DNA from: Variovorax paradoxus | GTDB lineage: Bacteria > Pseudomonadota > Gammaproteobacteria > Burkholderiales > Burkholderiaceae_C | Length of the DNA stretch: 64,000 nt | Reading direction: 5' to 3' | Assembly: GCF_030811855.1 (NCBI RefSeq) | Contig: NZ_JAUSRN010000018.1 | Span: forward strand, 1 to 64,000 | In this document: piece by piece, positions 17,461 through 27,169 of the stretch | Position numbering within the stretch: the first letter of the stretch is position 1 | How the letters are laid out: each line of letters opens with the position of its first letter | Program-made: the position numbers and the translations under genes | The notes under the pieces: model-generated | What the model saw: the letters and a program-made list of their open reading frames with translations, nothing else | The model's database searches: none | What the model was told of the DNA's origin: nothing

Positions 17461-18408
17461 TCAGCCGAACTGCAGGCAGCGCATGCTCAGCGTGCCTGAT
17501 TGGAACCCTTCATAGATCGTCTTCGCGCGCTCGCTCGACCCCGCGGCCCCTAGGGCGTAGAGAAACGGAAAGTAGTGGTCGGGCATCGCGACCGCGGTCG
17601 CGGCGCCCTCGAGCTTTTCGTAGGTGACCAGCGCTCGGTCGTCCCGGCCCGCCAACGCCGTCTTCACCGCATCGTCGAACGATTGCGCCCACGGCCGGCT
17701 GGCCGTGAGCCCATCGGGCGTGCCGCGGTCGGTGGCGCGCAGGTTGTGCACCACATTGCCACTCCCCATCACGAGCACGCCCTTGTCGCGCAGCGCCGCA
17801 AGGTCGCGGCCCACAGCGTAGTGAAAAGCCGCCGGCTTGTCGTAGTCGATGCTGAGCTGGAATACGGGGATGTCGGCCTTCGGGTAGAGGTGCTTGAGCA
17901 CGGTCCAGGTTCCGTGATCCAGGCCCCACTGTTCCGTGCCGATCACCGAGGTCTGCCGCACCGCGCCCAAGGCTTCGCGCGCCAGTGCTGGATGGCCTGG
18001 CGCCGGATACTCGACGTCGAAAAGCGCCTGCGGAAAGCCACCGAAATCGTGGATCGTCTTCGGCCGCTCCTGCATTCCGACGCCGGTGGCGCCGCGGCTC
18101 AGCCAGTGGGCTGAAACGCTCAGGATGGCCGAGGGCTTCGGAAGCTCCCGGCCCCAGGTGGACAGCCGGCGCGTGAAAGCGTTGTCGGCCAGCGCGTTCA
18201 TGGGCGAGCCGTGGCCGATGAAGATGACCGGCATCCGCTGCGAAGGCGCGCCCCCGGCGGCGTGCGACAACGAACTGAGGGAAGCCAGCGACCCGGTCGC
18301 TCCGAGTGCGGAGCTCATGAGAAAGCCGCGGCGGCCGAGCTTTGCCTGCATCGCTTGGCGAATGCCTTCGCTGGAGTTCTTCTTCATTGTCATGGCGGCA
18401 CTCTGCAT
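17461..18408 (-). CDS. DODA-type extradiol dioxygenase (YgiD-like) with Tat signal
   Basis: A 315-residue class III extradiol ring-cleavage family protein similar to 4,5-DOPA dioxygenase YgiD. Metal-site and core motifs: 'FIGHGSPMNAL', 'SAHWLSRG', 'DFGGFP', 'GSGNVVHNL' and 'MPDHYFPFLYALGA'. Unlike typical cytosolic members it has an N-terminal extension with 'GRRGFLMSS' followed by a hydrophobic stretch ending 'SHAAGG', a twin-arginine signal, so it is probably exported folded with its metal. The start at 18408 is chosen for 'GGGGAGG' just upstream; ATG at 18393 is an alternative. The natural aromatic substrate is unknown. Confidence 0.83.
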   Translation of the reverse strand: MQSAAMTMKKNSSEGIRQAMQAKLGRRGFLMSSALGATGSLASLSSLSHAAGGAPSQRMPVIFIGHGSPMNALADNAFTRRLSTWGRELPKPSAILSVSAHWLSRGATGVGMQERPKTIHDFGGFPQALFDVEYPAPGHPALAREALGAVRQTSVIGTEQWGLDHGTWTVLKHLYPKADIPVFQLSIDYDKPAAFHYAVGRDLAALRDKGVLVMGSGNVVHNLRATDRGTPDGLTASRPWAQSFDDAVKTALAGRDDRALVTYEKLEGAATAVAMPDHYFPFLYALGAAGSSERAKTIYEGFQSGTLSMRCLQFG

Positions 18409-18449
18409 CGGCCTCCCCCGCACGTCAGTGCGTTTGCGCACACCTTCGG

Positions 18450-19474
<1,025 letters not shown>

Positions 19475-19478
<4 letters not shown>

Positions 19479-20545
19479 CGGGTCACCTCGGCAAGCGGTG
19501 CAGCCGCATCGGGTGTGGCGCGTTCGCCGGCAAGTTGTGCATCGTGATGCCGGGCCGCGAGCTCGGACTGGCCGCGGTGCGGATCGGCAGCATCGTGCAG
19601 CCAGCAAGCGGCGCGCGTGGCGCCCGCGTGCATCAACTCGGGACGCTCCGTCAGGCAGCGCGCAAAGGTGCGCGGACAGCGCGGGTTGTACGCGCAGCCC
19701 TTCGGAATGGCGTTGAGCCGCGGCATCGCACCGTCGATCTGATTCAGCCGTTCGCGGTCGCTGGTCATGTCGGGAATCGACGCCATCAGGCCGGAGGTGT
19801 AGGGATGCGCCGGCTGATGGATCACTTCGTGCACGGGCCCGATCTCGGCGATGCGGCCCGCGTACATGACGGCCACGCGGTCGCAGGTCTCGGCGATCAC
19901 GCCCATGTCGTGCGTGATGAGCATCACGGCCGCGCCGCGCTCCTTGCAGATGCGCTTGAGCAGCTGAATGATTTGCGCCTGGATCGACACGTCGAGTGCG
20001 GTGGTCGGCTCGTCGGCCACGATGAGCTTGGGCTCGGCCGCCAGCGCCAGTGCAATCACCACCCGCTGGCGCATGCCGCCCGAAAACTGGTGCGGAAAAT
20101 GGTCGATGCGCTGCTCGGCGGCGGGAATGCCGGTGTCCTGCAGCAGGCCGATGGCGCGGCGCCGCGCCTCGGCCTCGGTCACCGGCAGATGAGCGCGGAT
20201 GGTTTCCACCAGCTGCCGGCCGACTGTGTAGAGCGGATTCAGCGAGGTCAGCGGGTCCTGAAAAATCGCGCCGATCTTGCGGCCACGAATCGGTCGCATC
20301 GCATCGAAACCGAGGTTGTCGATGCGATGGCCTTCGAGCAAGATTTCTCCGCTGGCCACGCGGCCCGGCGGCTCGAGCAAGCCGATGATGGCCGCGCCGG
20401 TGAGCGACTTGCCCGCGCCCGACTCGCCGACCACACCCAAAATTTCGCCGGGTGCGATGTCGAAGGAAATTCCGTCGAGCGCGCGCAGCGTGCCGCGGCG
20501 GTGCGGAAACTCGACGACGAGATTTTTGACCTGGAGCAGCGTCAT
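19475..20545 (-). CDS. Dipeptide/oligopeptide ABC transporter ATP-binding protein (DppD type)
   Basis: A 356-residue ATPase partner of the DppF-type protein. Walker A GESGAGKS (about 40), 'IFQDPLTSLNPLY', 'FSGGMRQRV', and 'IVADEPTTALDVS' are visible, with the C-terminal 'GCAYNPRCPRTFARC' cysteine cluster. About 40 residues beyond that cluster are low-complexity and specific to this protein. It follows the DppC-type permease by 22 bases and is coupled to the next ATPase gene by a 4-base overlap. Confidence 0.9.
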
Positions 20546-20567
20546 GGGTGGCGTTGTCCTTTTTGTT

Positions 20568-21479
20568 TCAGCGCAGACGCGGGTTCAGCGCATCGCGCAG
20601 CCAGTCGCCGAGCAGGTTCACGCTGAGCGCAATCAGCACCAGCATCAGGCCCGGAAACACGGTGATCCACCATTCGCCCGAGAACAGATATTGGTTGCCG
20701 ATGCTGATCAGCGTACCCAGCGATGGCGATGTCGGCGGCACGCCAACGCCGAGGAACGACAAGGTCGCCTCGGTGATGATGGCCGTGGCCACCTGGATGG
20801 TGGCGAGCACCATCACCGGCCCCATCACGTTGGGCAGCACGTGGCGCAGCATGATGCGCAGCGGCGCCACGCCGGTCACGCGGGCGGCCTGCACGTATTC
20901 CTTGTTGCGCTCCACCAGCGTGGAGCCGCGCACGGTGCGCGCGTACTGCACCCAGCCGGTCAGCGAGATGGAGATGATGAGCACGCCGAAGGCCAACGAC
21001 TCGTGCGCATTGGGAAACAGCGCGCGGCCGACACCGGCAATCAGCAGCGCCACCAGGATGGGCGGAAACGACAGCATCACGTCGCACAGGCGCATGAGGA
21101 ACGAGTCGAGCCAGCCGCCGAGAAAACCGGCGAGCAGGCCGAGCACCACGCCGACCGTGATCGACAGCATCACCGACACGATGCCGACGATCAGCGAGAT
21201 GCGCGCGCCGTAGATCACGGCCGAGAGAATGTCCCGACCCTGGTCGTCGGTGCCGAGCAGGTATTTGGAGGAGCCTTCGGCGCTCCATGCGGGTGGCAGG
21301 CGCGCGTCGCCCAGTTCGAGCGTTGCAAGGTCGAACGGATTGTGCGGCGAGACCCACCCCGCAAAGACCGCGCAGAACAGGCAGGCCAGCGCGATGAGCG
21401 CCGCCACCATCGCCACGGGCGAGGTGCGAAAGCTGTAGCCGACGTCGCTGTCGAGCCAACGGGCGAGTGTTTTTTTCAT
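20568..21479 (-). CDS. Dipeptide ABC transporter permease (DppC type)
   Basis: A 303-residue inner-membrane permease. The N-terminal membrane segment (about residues 20-45) precedes 'LLGTDDQGRDILSAVIYGAR', the DppC hallmark, and five further segments. The EAA loop is 'NKEYVQAARVTGVAPLRIML'. The start at 21479 (MKKTLARWL) lacks a clear ribosome site. The 70-base gap upstream contains two hairpins that should reduce transcription from dppA, so this gene and the ATPases may be expressed at a lower level than the binding protein. Confidence 0.9.
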   Translation of the reverse strand: MKKTLARWLDSDVGYSFRTSPVAMVAALIALACLFCAVFAGWVSPHNPFDLATLELGDARLPPAWSAEGSSKYLLGTDDQGRDILSAVIYGARISLIVGIVSVMLSITVGVVLGLLAGFLGGWLDSFLMRLCDVMLSFPPILVALLIAGVGRALFPNAHESLAFGVLIISISLTGWVQYARTVRGSTLVERNKEYVQAARVTGVAPLRIMLRHVLPNVMGPVMVLATIQVATAIITEATLSFLGVGVPPTSPSLGTLISIGNQYLFSGEWWITVFPGLMLVLIALSVNLLGDWLRDALNPRLR

Positions 21480-21487
21480 CGTGAGGA

Positions 21488-21542
21488 AAAAGGATGGGCC
21501 CGCAAGAAGCGGGCCCATGGTCTGGCCGCTCACCGAGCGGCC
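21488..21542 (-). terminator. Twin hairpins after the peptide-binding protein gene
   Basis: Reading on the minus strand, stem GGCCGCT/AGCGGCC (21524-21542) is followed by stem GGGCCCGC/GCGGGCCC (21496-21516) and then a T-rich stretch (CCTTTTTCC, 21485-21494). This is a likely partial terminator or processing site inside the operon, separating dppA from dppC. Confidence 0.65.
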
Positions 21543-21549
21543 GGCAGGA

Positions 21550-23139
21550 TCACGGCTTGATGCTCATCCATTTGAATGGCATGTAGTTGTCGGCCATTTG
21601 CGTCAGCGCCACCTTCTTGCTCACGCCCCAGGCGAGGGTCTGCTGGTGCAGCGGCAAGTGGCCGATGTCGGCGGTGTGCAGGTCGAAGGCCTCCTTGAGC
21701 ATCGCGTCGCGCTTGGGCTTGTCGGTCTCCGACTGGATCTTCTTGGTGAGCTCATCGACCTTGGGATTGCAGTAGGCGCCCAGGTTGAACTGGCCGGCGC
21801 CGGTCTTGTCGTCGGGGCAGGCCATCAGCGCGGTGAGAGCGTTGTGCGAGTCATAGGTGGTGGGCGTCCAGCCCAGCATGTAGAAGCTGGTGTCGCGGCG
21901 CAGCACCTTCGGAAAGTAGGTGCCCTTGGTCTCGGCAGCGAGGTTGATCTTGACGCCGATCTTCGCGAGATTGGAGGCCACGCTCTGGCAGATCTGGCCG
22001 TCGTTCACGTAGCGGTCATTCGGACAGTTCATCGTCACTTCGAAACCGTTCGGATAGCCGGCTTCGGTCAGCAGTTTCTTGGCGGCCTCGACGTCGTAGG
22101 GCAGGCGCTTGTCCTGGGCTTCGTTCCAGCCGTTGATGCCGGGGCCGACCATCAGCGCGGTGGGGCGCGAGGCCCCGCGCATCACGGTACGCTGGATGCC
22201 GGCGATGTCGATGGCCTGATAGAAGGCTTGGCGTACGCGCTTGTCCTTGAACGGGTTCTTGCCCTTGACGCTGGAGTACAGCAGCTCGTCGCGCTTCTGG
22301 TCCATGCCCAGGAAGATGGTGCGCAGCTCGGGGCCGGAGATGACGCGTGCCGTCGGGCTGGCGTTGACGCGCGCGATGTCCTGCACGGGCACCGGCTCCA
22401 TGACGTCGACCTCGCCCGAGATCAGCGCCGCGACGCGAGTGGCCGGGTTGGCGATCGGCGTGAAGATGATCTCCTGCGCGTTGCCTTCGATCTTGCCCCA
22501 GTAGGTCGGGTTGCGCGTGAAGACGGTGCGCACGTTCGGCTGGCGCTCCCGTACGCGGAACGGGCCCGTGCCGTTGGCCTTGAACGAGGCGGTGTTCTCG
22601 ATGCCCTTGCGGCGGTCGACCGGCGTGACGGCCTTGTTCTCTTCGCACCACTTCTTGCTCATGATCATGAGCTGGGTGATGACGTCGGGAAGAATCGGGA
22701 ACGGGCCCTTGGTCTCGATTTCGATGGCGTGCGAATCGACCTTGCGCACTTCCTTGATGTCGGTGGTGTTGGACTTCATGTCCGAGCCGTCGCCCGAGGC
22801 GCGAGCGAAGCTGAAGAGCACGTCGTCGGCCGTGAAAGGCGTGCCGTCGTGAAACTGGACGTTCTTGCGCAGTTCGAAGCGCCACACGGTGGGCGAGGTC
22901 TGCTTCCAGCTGGTGGCCAGCAGGGGCGCAACGCTCAGATCCTTGTTGCGGCCGACCAGCGTTTCATAGACGTTGGCGGTGGTGCTGAGCTGCAGCGACT
23001 CATTGAGCGAATGCGGGTCGAGCGACAGCGCATCGCCCTGGTTCGCGATGCGGATGGTCTGCGCATTGGCCAGCAGGCTGGTGGCACCCAGCAGGCACAA
23101 AACTGCGACCGCGGCCGCCTTCTTCTTCTGGAAACTCAT
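21550..23139 (-). CDS. Peptide ABC transporter substrate-binding protein (DppA/family 5)
   Basis: A 529-residue periplasmic binding protein of the SBP_bac_5 family. The signal peptide MSFQKKKAAAVAVLCLLGAT runs to 'LLANAQ'. Family marks include 'LSLDPHSLNES', 'WRFELRKNVQFHDGTPFTA' and 'FYMLGWTPTTYDSHNA'. The ATG at 23139 is preceded by 'GAGGAGTGTTCCCA', a good ribosome site; the GTG three codons upstream is less likely. It binds peptides or peptide-like compounds. The adjacent M20 amidohydrolase suggests N-acyl or amide-linked amino acids as possible cargo. Confidence 0.92.
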   Translation of the reverse strand: MSFQKKKAAAVAVLCLLGATSLLANAQTIRIANQGDALSLDPHSLNESLQLSTTANVYETLVGRNKDLSVAPLLATSWKQTSPTVWRFELRKNVQFHDGTPFTADDVLFSFARASGDGSDMKSNTTDIKEVRKVDSHAIEIETKGPFPILPDVITQLMIMSKKWCEENKAVTPVDRRKGIENTASFKANGTGPFRVRERQPNVRTVFTRNPTYWGKIEGNAQEIIFTPIANPATRVAALISGEVDVMEPVPVQDIARVNASPTARVISGPELRTIFLGMDQKRDELLYSSVKGKNPFKDKRVRQAFYQAIDIAGIQRTVMRGASRPTALMVGPGINGWNEAQDKRLPYDVEAAKKLLTEAGYPNGFEVTMNCPNDRYVNDGQICQSVASNLAKIGVKINLAAETKGTYFPKVLRRDTSFYMLGWTPTTYDSHNALTALMACPDDKTGAGQFNLGAYCNPKVDELTKKIQSETDKPKRDAMLKEAFDLHTADIGHLPLHQQTLAWGVSKKVALTQMADNYMPFKWMSIKP

Positions 23140-23173
23140 TGGGAACACTCCTCGGGTTGGAATCGAAACTACA

Positions 23174-24442
23174 TCAAGGCGCCGCGGTAGCGGCGTCTTT
23201 CCTTGGCTGCTCGCTGCGGGTAGCAGCCAGCGGCATGCCCTGCTCGATCAAGCCCGCATGCAATGCGGCGCCAAGCGGCAGGATCTCGTCATTGAAGTCG
23301 TAGCGGCTGTTGTGCAGGAAGGCGCCGTTCCTCGCGTCCTGGCCGATGCGCAGGTAGGCGCCGGCCTTCTTCTGCAGCATGAATGAAAAATCTTCGGCGC
23401 CCATGCTGGGCTCCATGCTGCGATCGACGTTGGAGGCACCAACCAGCGACTCGGCCACGTCGGCCGCGAACATCGCCTCCGGCGCGGTGTTGATGGTGGC
23501 CGGATAGATGCGCTCGTACTTGATGCTGGCGGTGGCGCCAAAGCCTGCGGCAATCGCGGTGCAGAGCTCTGACAAGCGCTGCTCGACCTGGGCCTGCACG
23601 CGCGCGCTGAAGGTGCGCACGGTACCAACGAGCGTGGCCTCGCCCGGAATGACGCTCATCGCACCGAGGTCGCCGGCCTGCACCGCGCAGATGCTGACGA
23701 CCGCAGCGTCGATGGGACGCACGCTGCGCGAGACGATGGTTTGCGCGGCCGTGATGATGTGCGCTGCCACCACCACGGGGTCGATGGTCTGGTAGGCATG
23801 GGCGCCATGGCCACCCTTGCCCTTGATCTCGATGGTGACCCGATCGGCCGCGGCCATCATGGCGCCGCGGTTGATGCCCACGGTGCCGGCCGGCATGCCG
23901 GGCCAGTTGTGCATGGCATAGACCGACTGCACCGGAAAGCGGTCGAAAAGGCCATCTTCGATCATCACGCGTGCGCCGGCAAAACCTTCTTCGCCGGGCT
24001 GGAAGATCAGCACCGCGGTGCCGTCGAAGCTGCGCGTTTCGGCGAGGTAGCGGGCGGCACCGACCAGCATGGCGGTGTGCCCGTCGTGTCCACAGCCGTG
24101 CATCAGGCCGTCGTTCGCGGAGCGCCAGCCGAAGTCGTTGTCTTCGCGCATCGGCAGCGCGTCCATGTCAGCGCGCAGGCCGATCATCCGGCCGCTGGCC
24201 GTCGACTTGCCGCGGATGACGCCCACCACGCCGGTCTTGCCGATACCGTCGTGGATCTCGTCGACGCCGCAGGCACGCAGCGCCTCGCGCACGCGGCCGG
24301 CCGTGTAGATCTCTTCGAATCCGAGCTCTGGGTGGGCGTGCAGGTCGCGGCGAAACGCCGTGATCTCCGGGTAGAAGTTCGCGATGTGCGCGAATGCCCG
24401 TCCGGAGGCTTGCAGCCGGGGGGCTGCTGTGGCAACCGTCAT
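23174..24442 (-). CDS. M20 family amidohydrolase (hippurate hydrolase-like)
   Basis: A 422-residue dinuclear metal amidohydrolase of the M20D group, which cleaves N-acyl amino acids. Metal ligands and catalytic residues lie in 'RADMDALPM', 'MHGCGHDGHTAMLVG', 'QPGEEGFAGA' and 'SMGAEDFSFML'. The dimerisation domain contains 'GGHGAHAYQTIDPV'. It has no signal peptide, so it acts in the cytoplasm. It is placed between dppB (ends 1 base before) and dppA (starts 34 bases after), so import and hydrolysis of the same compound are likely coupled. The true acyl group cannot be read from sequence. Confidence 0.88.
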   Translation of the reverse strand: MTVATAAPRLQASGRAFAHIANFYPEITAFRRDLHAHPELGFEEIYTAGRVREALRACGVDEIHDGIGKTGVVGVIRGKSTASGRMIGLRADMDALPMREDNDFGWRSANDGLMHGCGHDGHTAMLVGAARYLAETRSFDGTAVLIFQPGEEGFAGARVMIEDGLFDRFPVQSVYAMHNWPGMPAGTVGINRGAMMAAADRVTIEIKGKGGHGAHAYQTIDPVVVAAHIITAAQTIVSRSVRPIDAAVVSICAVQAGDLGAMSVIPGEATLVGTVRTFSARVQAQVEQRLSELCTAIAAGFGATASIKYERIYPATINTAPEAMFAADVAESLVGASNVDRSMEPSMGAEDFSFMLQKKAGAYLRIGQDARNGAFLHNSRYDFNDEILPLGAALHAGLIEQGMPLAATRSEQPRKDAATAAP

Positions 24443-24443
24443 C

Positions 24444-25424
24444 TCAATGTCCTCCCGCCTTGCCGACGCGCAGCCGCGGATCGACCACGAAATAAAGCAA
24501 GTCGACCACCAGATTGATCACCACGAAGATCAAGGCGATGAGGCACAGGTAGGCCGCCATCACCGGAACGTCGGCAAAGGTCACGGCCTGGATGAACAGC
24601 AGTCCCATGCCCGGCCACTGGAATACCGACTCGGTGATGATGGCAAAGGCAATGAGGCCGCCGAGCTGCAGGCCGGTGATGGTCATCACAGGCACCATCG
24701 TGTTCTTGAGCGCGTGGCCGAAGTGAATGGCGCGGTTCGTGAGACCGCGGGCGCGTGCAAACTTGATGTAGTCGGTGCGCAAGACCTCGAGCATCTCGGC
24801 CCGCACCAGACGCATGATCAAGGTCAGCTGAAAGATCGCGAGCGTCACGGCCGGCAGGATGATGTGATGCCACCCGTCGGCCCGGAAAAGACCGCTGCTC
24901 CACCAGCCGAACTGCACGGTTTCTCCTCTGCCGAAACTCGGGAACCAGCCCAGCAGCACGGCAAAGACGAGGATCAGCAGGATGCCGATCAAGAAGGTGG
25001 GAAGCGACACGCCAAGCAGCGACACGGTCATGAACACCTGGCTCAGGAAAGTGCCGCGGCGCAGTGCCGTGTAGACGCCCATCGGAATGCCGATGAACAG
25101 CGCCAGTACGGCGGCGACGAGCGCCAGTTCGAGCGTGGCCGGAAAGCGCTCGCCAATGAGGCGCGAGACTTTCGCGCCCTGGCGCAAGCTCAGGCCGAAC
25201 TCGCCTTGCGCTGCGTTGACGAGAAAGTGCCAGAACTGCACGAAGAAGGGCTGGTCGAGCCCCAATGCGGCGCGTAGCTCGCGAATCTGCTCGGGCTTGG
25301 CATCCTGGCCGAGCAGAAAGACGACAGGATCGCCTACATATTGAAAGAGAAGAAAGGCGATGAACGCGACCGCGATCATGACGATCACGGCTTGGATCAA
25401 GCGGCGCAAGACAAATGCAATCAT
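24444..25424 (-). CDS. Dipeptide ABC transporter permease (DppB type)
   Basis: A 326-residue permease, first gene of the operon. The N-terminal 'MIAFVLRRLIQAVIVMIAVA' segment, the long periplasmic loop with 'GLDQPFFVQFWHFL' and 'GEFGLSLR', and the EAA loop 'YIKFARARGLTNRAIHFGHA' are characteristic. The C-terminus ends 'VDPRLRVGKAGGH'. Separation of dppB from dppC by the amidohydrolase and dppA genes is a departure from the usual dppABCDF order. Confidence 0.92.
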   Translation of the reverse strand: MIAFVLRRLIQAVIVMIAVAFIAFLLFQYVGDPVVFLLGQDAKPEQIRELRAALGLDQPFFVQFWHFLVNAAQGEFGLSLRQGAKVSRLIGERFPATLELALVAAVLALFIGIPMGVYTALRRGTFLSQVFMTVSLLGVSLPTFLIGILLILVFAVLLGWFPSFGRGETVQFGWWSSGLFRADGWHHIILPAVTLAIFQLTLIMRLVRAEMLEVLRTDYIKFARARGLTNRAIHFGHALKNTMVPVMTITGLQLGGLIAFAIITESVFQWPGMGLLFIQAVTFADVPVMAAYLCLIALIFVVINLVVDLLYFVVDPRLRVGKAGGH

Positions 25425-25499
25425 TCAACAAACAGAGTGAATCGGCATGCTAGCAGTGCAAGGTGCGTGCCCGCACGGGGGTTCCCCGGGGGTGCACGT

Positions 25500-25535
25500 C
25501 GATGGTGCGCATTGCCTGGGTCCGATGCACCATCG
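25500..25535. promoter_or_regulatory. Inverted repeat upstream of the peptide operon
   Basis: CGATGGTGC (25500-25508) and GCACCATCG (25527-25535) form perfect 9-base arms around an 18-base spacer, 76 bases before the dppB start. It could be an operator or a leader hairpin. No further evidence is available. Confidence 0.35.
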
Positions 25536-25546
25536 CAGCCCCAAAT

Positions 25547-25582
25547 AAAAAAGCCACTCGACTTTCGTCGAGTGGCTTTTTA
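25547..25582. terminator. Bidirectional rho-independent terminator
   Basis: The stem AAAAAGCCACTCGAC / GTCGAGTGGCTTTTT (25548-25562 with 25567-25581, loop TTTC) has A-runs and T-runs on both sides. On the minus strand it ends the porin transcript, about 40 bases past its stop. Confidence 0.9.
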
Positions 25583-25597
25583 GTCTTTCGATTCAAA

Positions 25598-25613
25598 GCT
25601 GGCTTAAGCCAGC
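25598..25613. other. Perfect palindrome just after the porin stop
   Basis: GCTGGCTTAAGCCAGC, 16 bases, directly follows the minus-strand porin stop by 6 bases. It is probably part of the 3' end structure together with the terminator at 25547-25582. Confidence 0.4.
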
Positions 25614-25619
25614 CTCAAA

Positions 25620-26888
25620 TTAGAAAGCGTGACGGATACCGAAGTCGTAGCCGGTCGAGTTCTTCGGGGTGAAGACGCTGTTGGCAATGAACGAAGGGCC
25701 GCCAACGGTGTAGGCTGCGCCGTTCTTGTTGCTCACGCGAGCGATCGTTGCGTACAGAGCCGTGCGCTTCGACAGGTTGTGCACGTAGCCCAGAGCCAGC
25801 TTGCTAGCCTTCGGGTCGGCAACTGCGGGTGCGAACAGCACTTCAGGAGCGTTGAAGTCGGTCTTGACACGCGAGTACGAAGCGCGGATCAGGCCAGCAC
25901 CGACGGGCACGGTCACGCCCAGGAGGTAGCCGGTCAGGTCGACGTCAGCACGGCCGCCGAGGAACGGCTCGACTTCGTAGTCAACCTTGTTCTTGGCGCG
26001 CGACACTTCACCGAAGAGCTTCACGGGACCGAAGTCATACGAAGCGCCGAGGTTCAGCGTGTTGACCTTGGTGGTGGTGCCGACGTAGTACTGGTCGCCG
26101 ATCGTGCTGCTGCCGTAGGAGACTGCAACGTCCAGAGGACCGTTTGCGTAGCCGAAGCGGCCACCAACGTAACGGCCAGCGCGCGAGGTGTTCGCGGTGA
26201 CAGGCGTAGCGGTGCCCGGATCGTACTTGGTCTTCTCGCTGAAGGCGTACTGGAGTTGGCCGTAGAAACCACCCAGGTTCGGCGGCAGGAAGTAGCCGAT
26301 GCTGTTGCTGGAGCGCACGTAGTTGCTGTTGGCAACGTTGGTGAACGGAGCGGTCGAAGCAGCCGGGGTCAGGAAGTTGCCGAAGGCGGTGTTAGCCGTC
26401 GAAACCAGGTTGGTACCCACGCCGTTGGTGCCGAACGGATCGAACACGGTGTCGTTCCAGAAGGTCGGGGTGTAGTCACGGCCGAGGCGGACTTCACCGA
26501 AACCACCCGACAGGCTCACGGTCGAACGACGAGCGAACGTCGCGATACCTTGCTGGCCGTCGTCGTTGGAGATCGGGGCTTCGAGCCAGAAGCTGGCAGC
26601 CAGGCCGCCGCCGAGGTCTTCCGTACCACGGAAGCCGATACGGCTGGAGTTGTAGCCCGAGTTCGCCAGTTCACGACGGCTCGTCTTGACGCTGCCTTGG
26701 TTCACGTAGAACGGGTTGTAGACGGGCACGCCGAAAGCGTTGTACGTCACACCGTTGTTCAGGTCACGCGAAGTGTTCGAGTAGCCGCTGATCGACGCGT
26801 CGACCACACCGAAAAGCGTGACGGACGACTGAGCCGAGGCAACACCGGCAACAGCCAGGGCAGCCAGAGCAACTAGAGATTTTTTCAT
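25620..26888 (-). CDS. Gram-negative porin, OmpC-like (intact copy)
   Basis: A 422-residue outer-membrane general porin of the Burkholderiales type, forming a 16-strand trimeric barrel for small hydrophilic solutes. The signal peptide MKKSLVALAALAVAGVASA ends before 'QSSVTLFG', the usual first strand. The constriction-loop region 'DYTPTFWNDTVFDPFGTN' and the terminal 'GYDFGIRHAF' with C-terminal Phe are intact. The start at 26888 has 'GGAGAAACTTGCA' upstream. A 280-base leader/promoter region separates it from coq7. An inverted, very similar copy lies at 28466-29776 (identical over 87 bases at the 5' part and 62 bases near the 3' end). Confidence 0.93.
   Translation of the reverse strand: MKKSLVALAALAVAGVASAQSSVTLFGVVDASISGYSNTSRDLNNGVTYNAFGVPVYNPFYVNQGSVKTSRRELANSGYNSSRIGFRGTEDLGGGLAASFWLEAPISNDDGQQGIATFARRSTVSLSGGFGEVRLGRDYTPTFWNDTVFDPFGTNGVGTNLVSTANTAFGNFLTPAASTAPFTNVANSNYVRSSNSIGYFLPPNLGGFYGQLQYAFSEKTKYDPGTATPVTANTSRAGRYVGGRFGYANGPLDVAVSYGSSTIGDQYYVGTTTKVNTLNLGASYDFGPVKLFGEVSRAKNKVDYEVEPFLGGRADVDLTGYLLGVTVPVGAGLIRASYSRVKTDFNAPEVLFAPAVADPKASKLALGYVHNLSKRTALYATIARVSNKNGAAYTVGGPSFIANSVFTPKNSTGYDFGIRHAF
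26787..26873 (-). repeat. Perfect 87-base inverted repeat, copy 1 (porin 5' region)
   Basis: The bases encoding the end of the signal peptide and the first strand are identical, in inverted orientation, to 28526-28612 in the second porin. A second perfect match of 62 bases is 25720-25781 versus 29609-29670. The intervening coding sequence is also highly similar. This provides substrates for homologous recombination. Confidence 0.85.
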
Positions 26889-27169
26889 TGCAAGTTTCTC
26901 CAAGGTTAAACATAGGGCTCCGGTGCGAAGGGCTCACTGTGACTGGCACTTAGTGCTCCCACCGGACCCCGGGCCAACCTCCTTTTGGGAAGTTGATGCT
27001 ATTGCACCAGAGCCGCTGCGGCAGGGCAAAACAAATCGCCCGAAATGTCGGGTGGCCCGTGCGTTTCGTTGCAGTCCTGCAACAAAGGACTTGGGCACCT
27101 TCGCAAATCACCATGTGAAATGAAGCAAGTGCTTGGCTTGGTCTTTTCACCATGCGTTCAAATAGAGGC

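Noticed and set aside
21481..23190. 569-codon plus-strand frame opposite the peptide-binding protein
   Set aside because: Shadow of dppA; no ribosome site and no recognisable domain.
26889..27000. Possible leader peptide (GTG start, 18 codons) behind AAGGAGG in the intact porin leader
   Set aside because: The spacing between the purine run and GTG is about 15 bases, too long, and nothing else supports translation.
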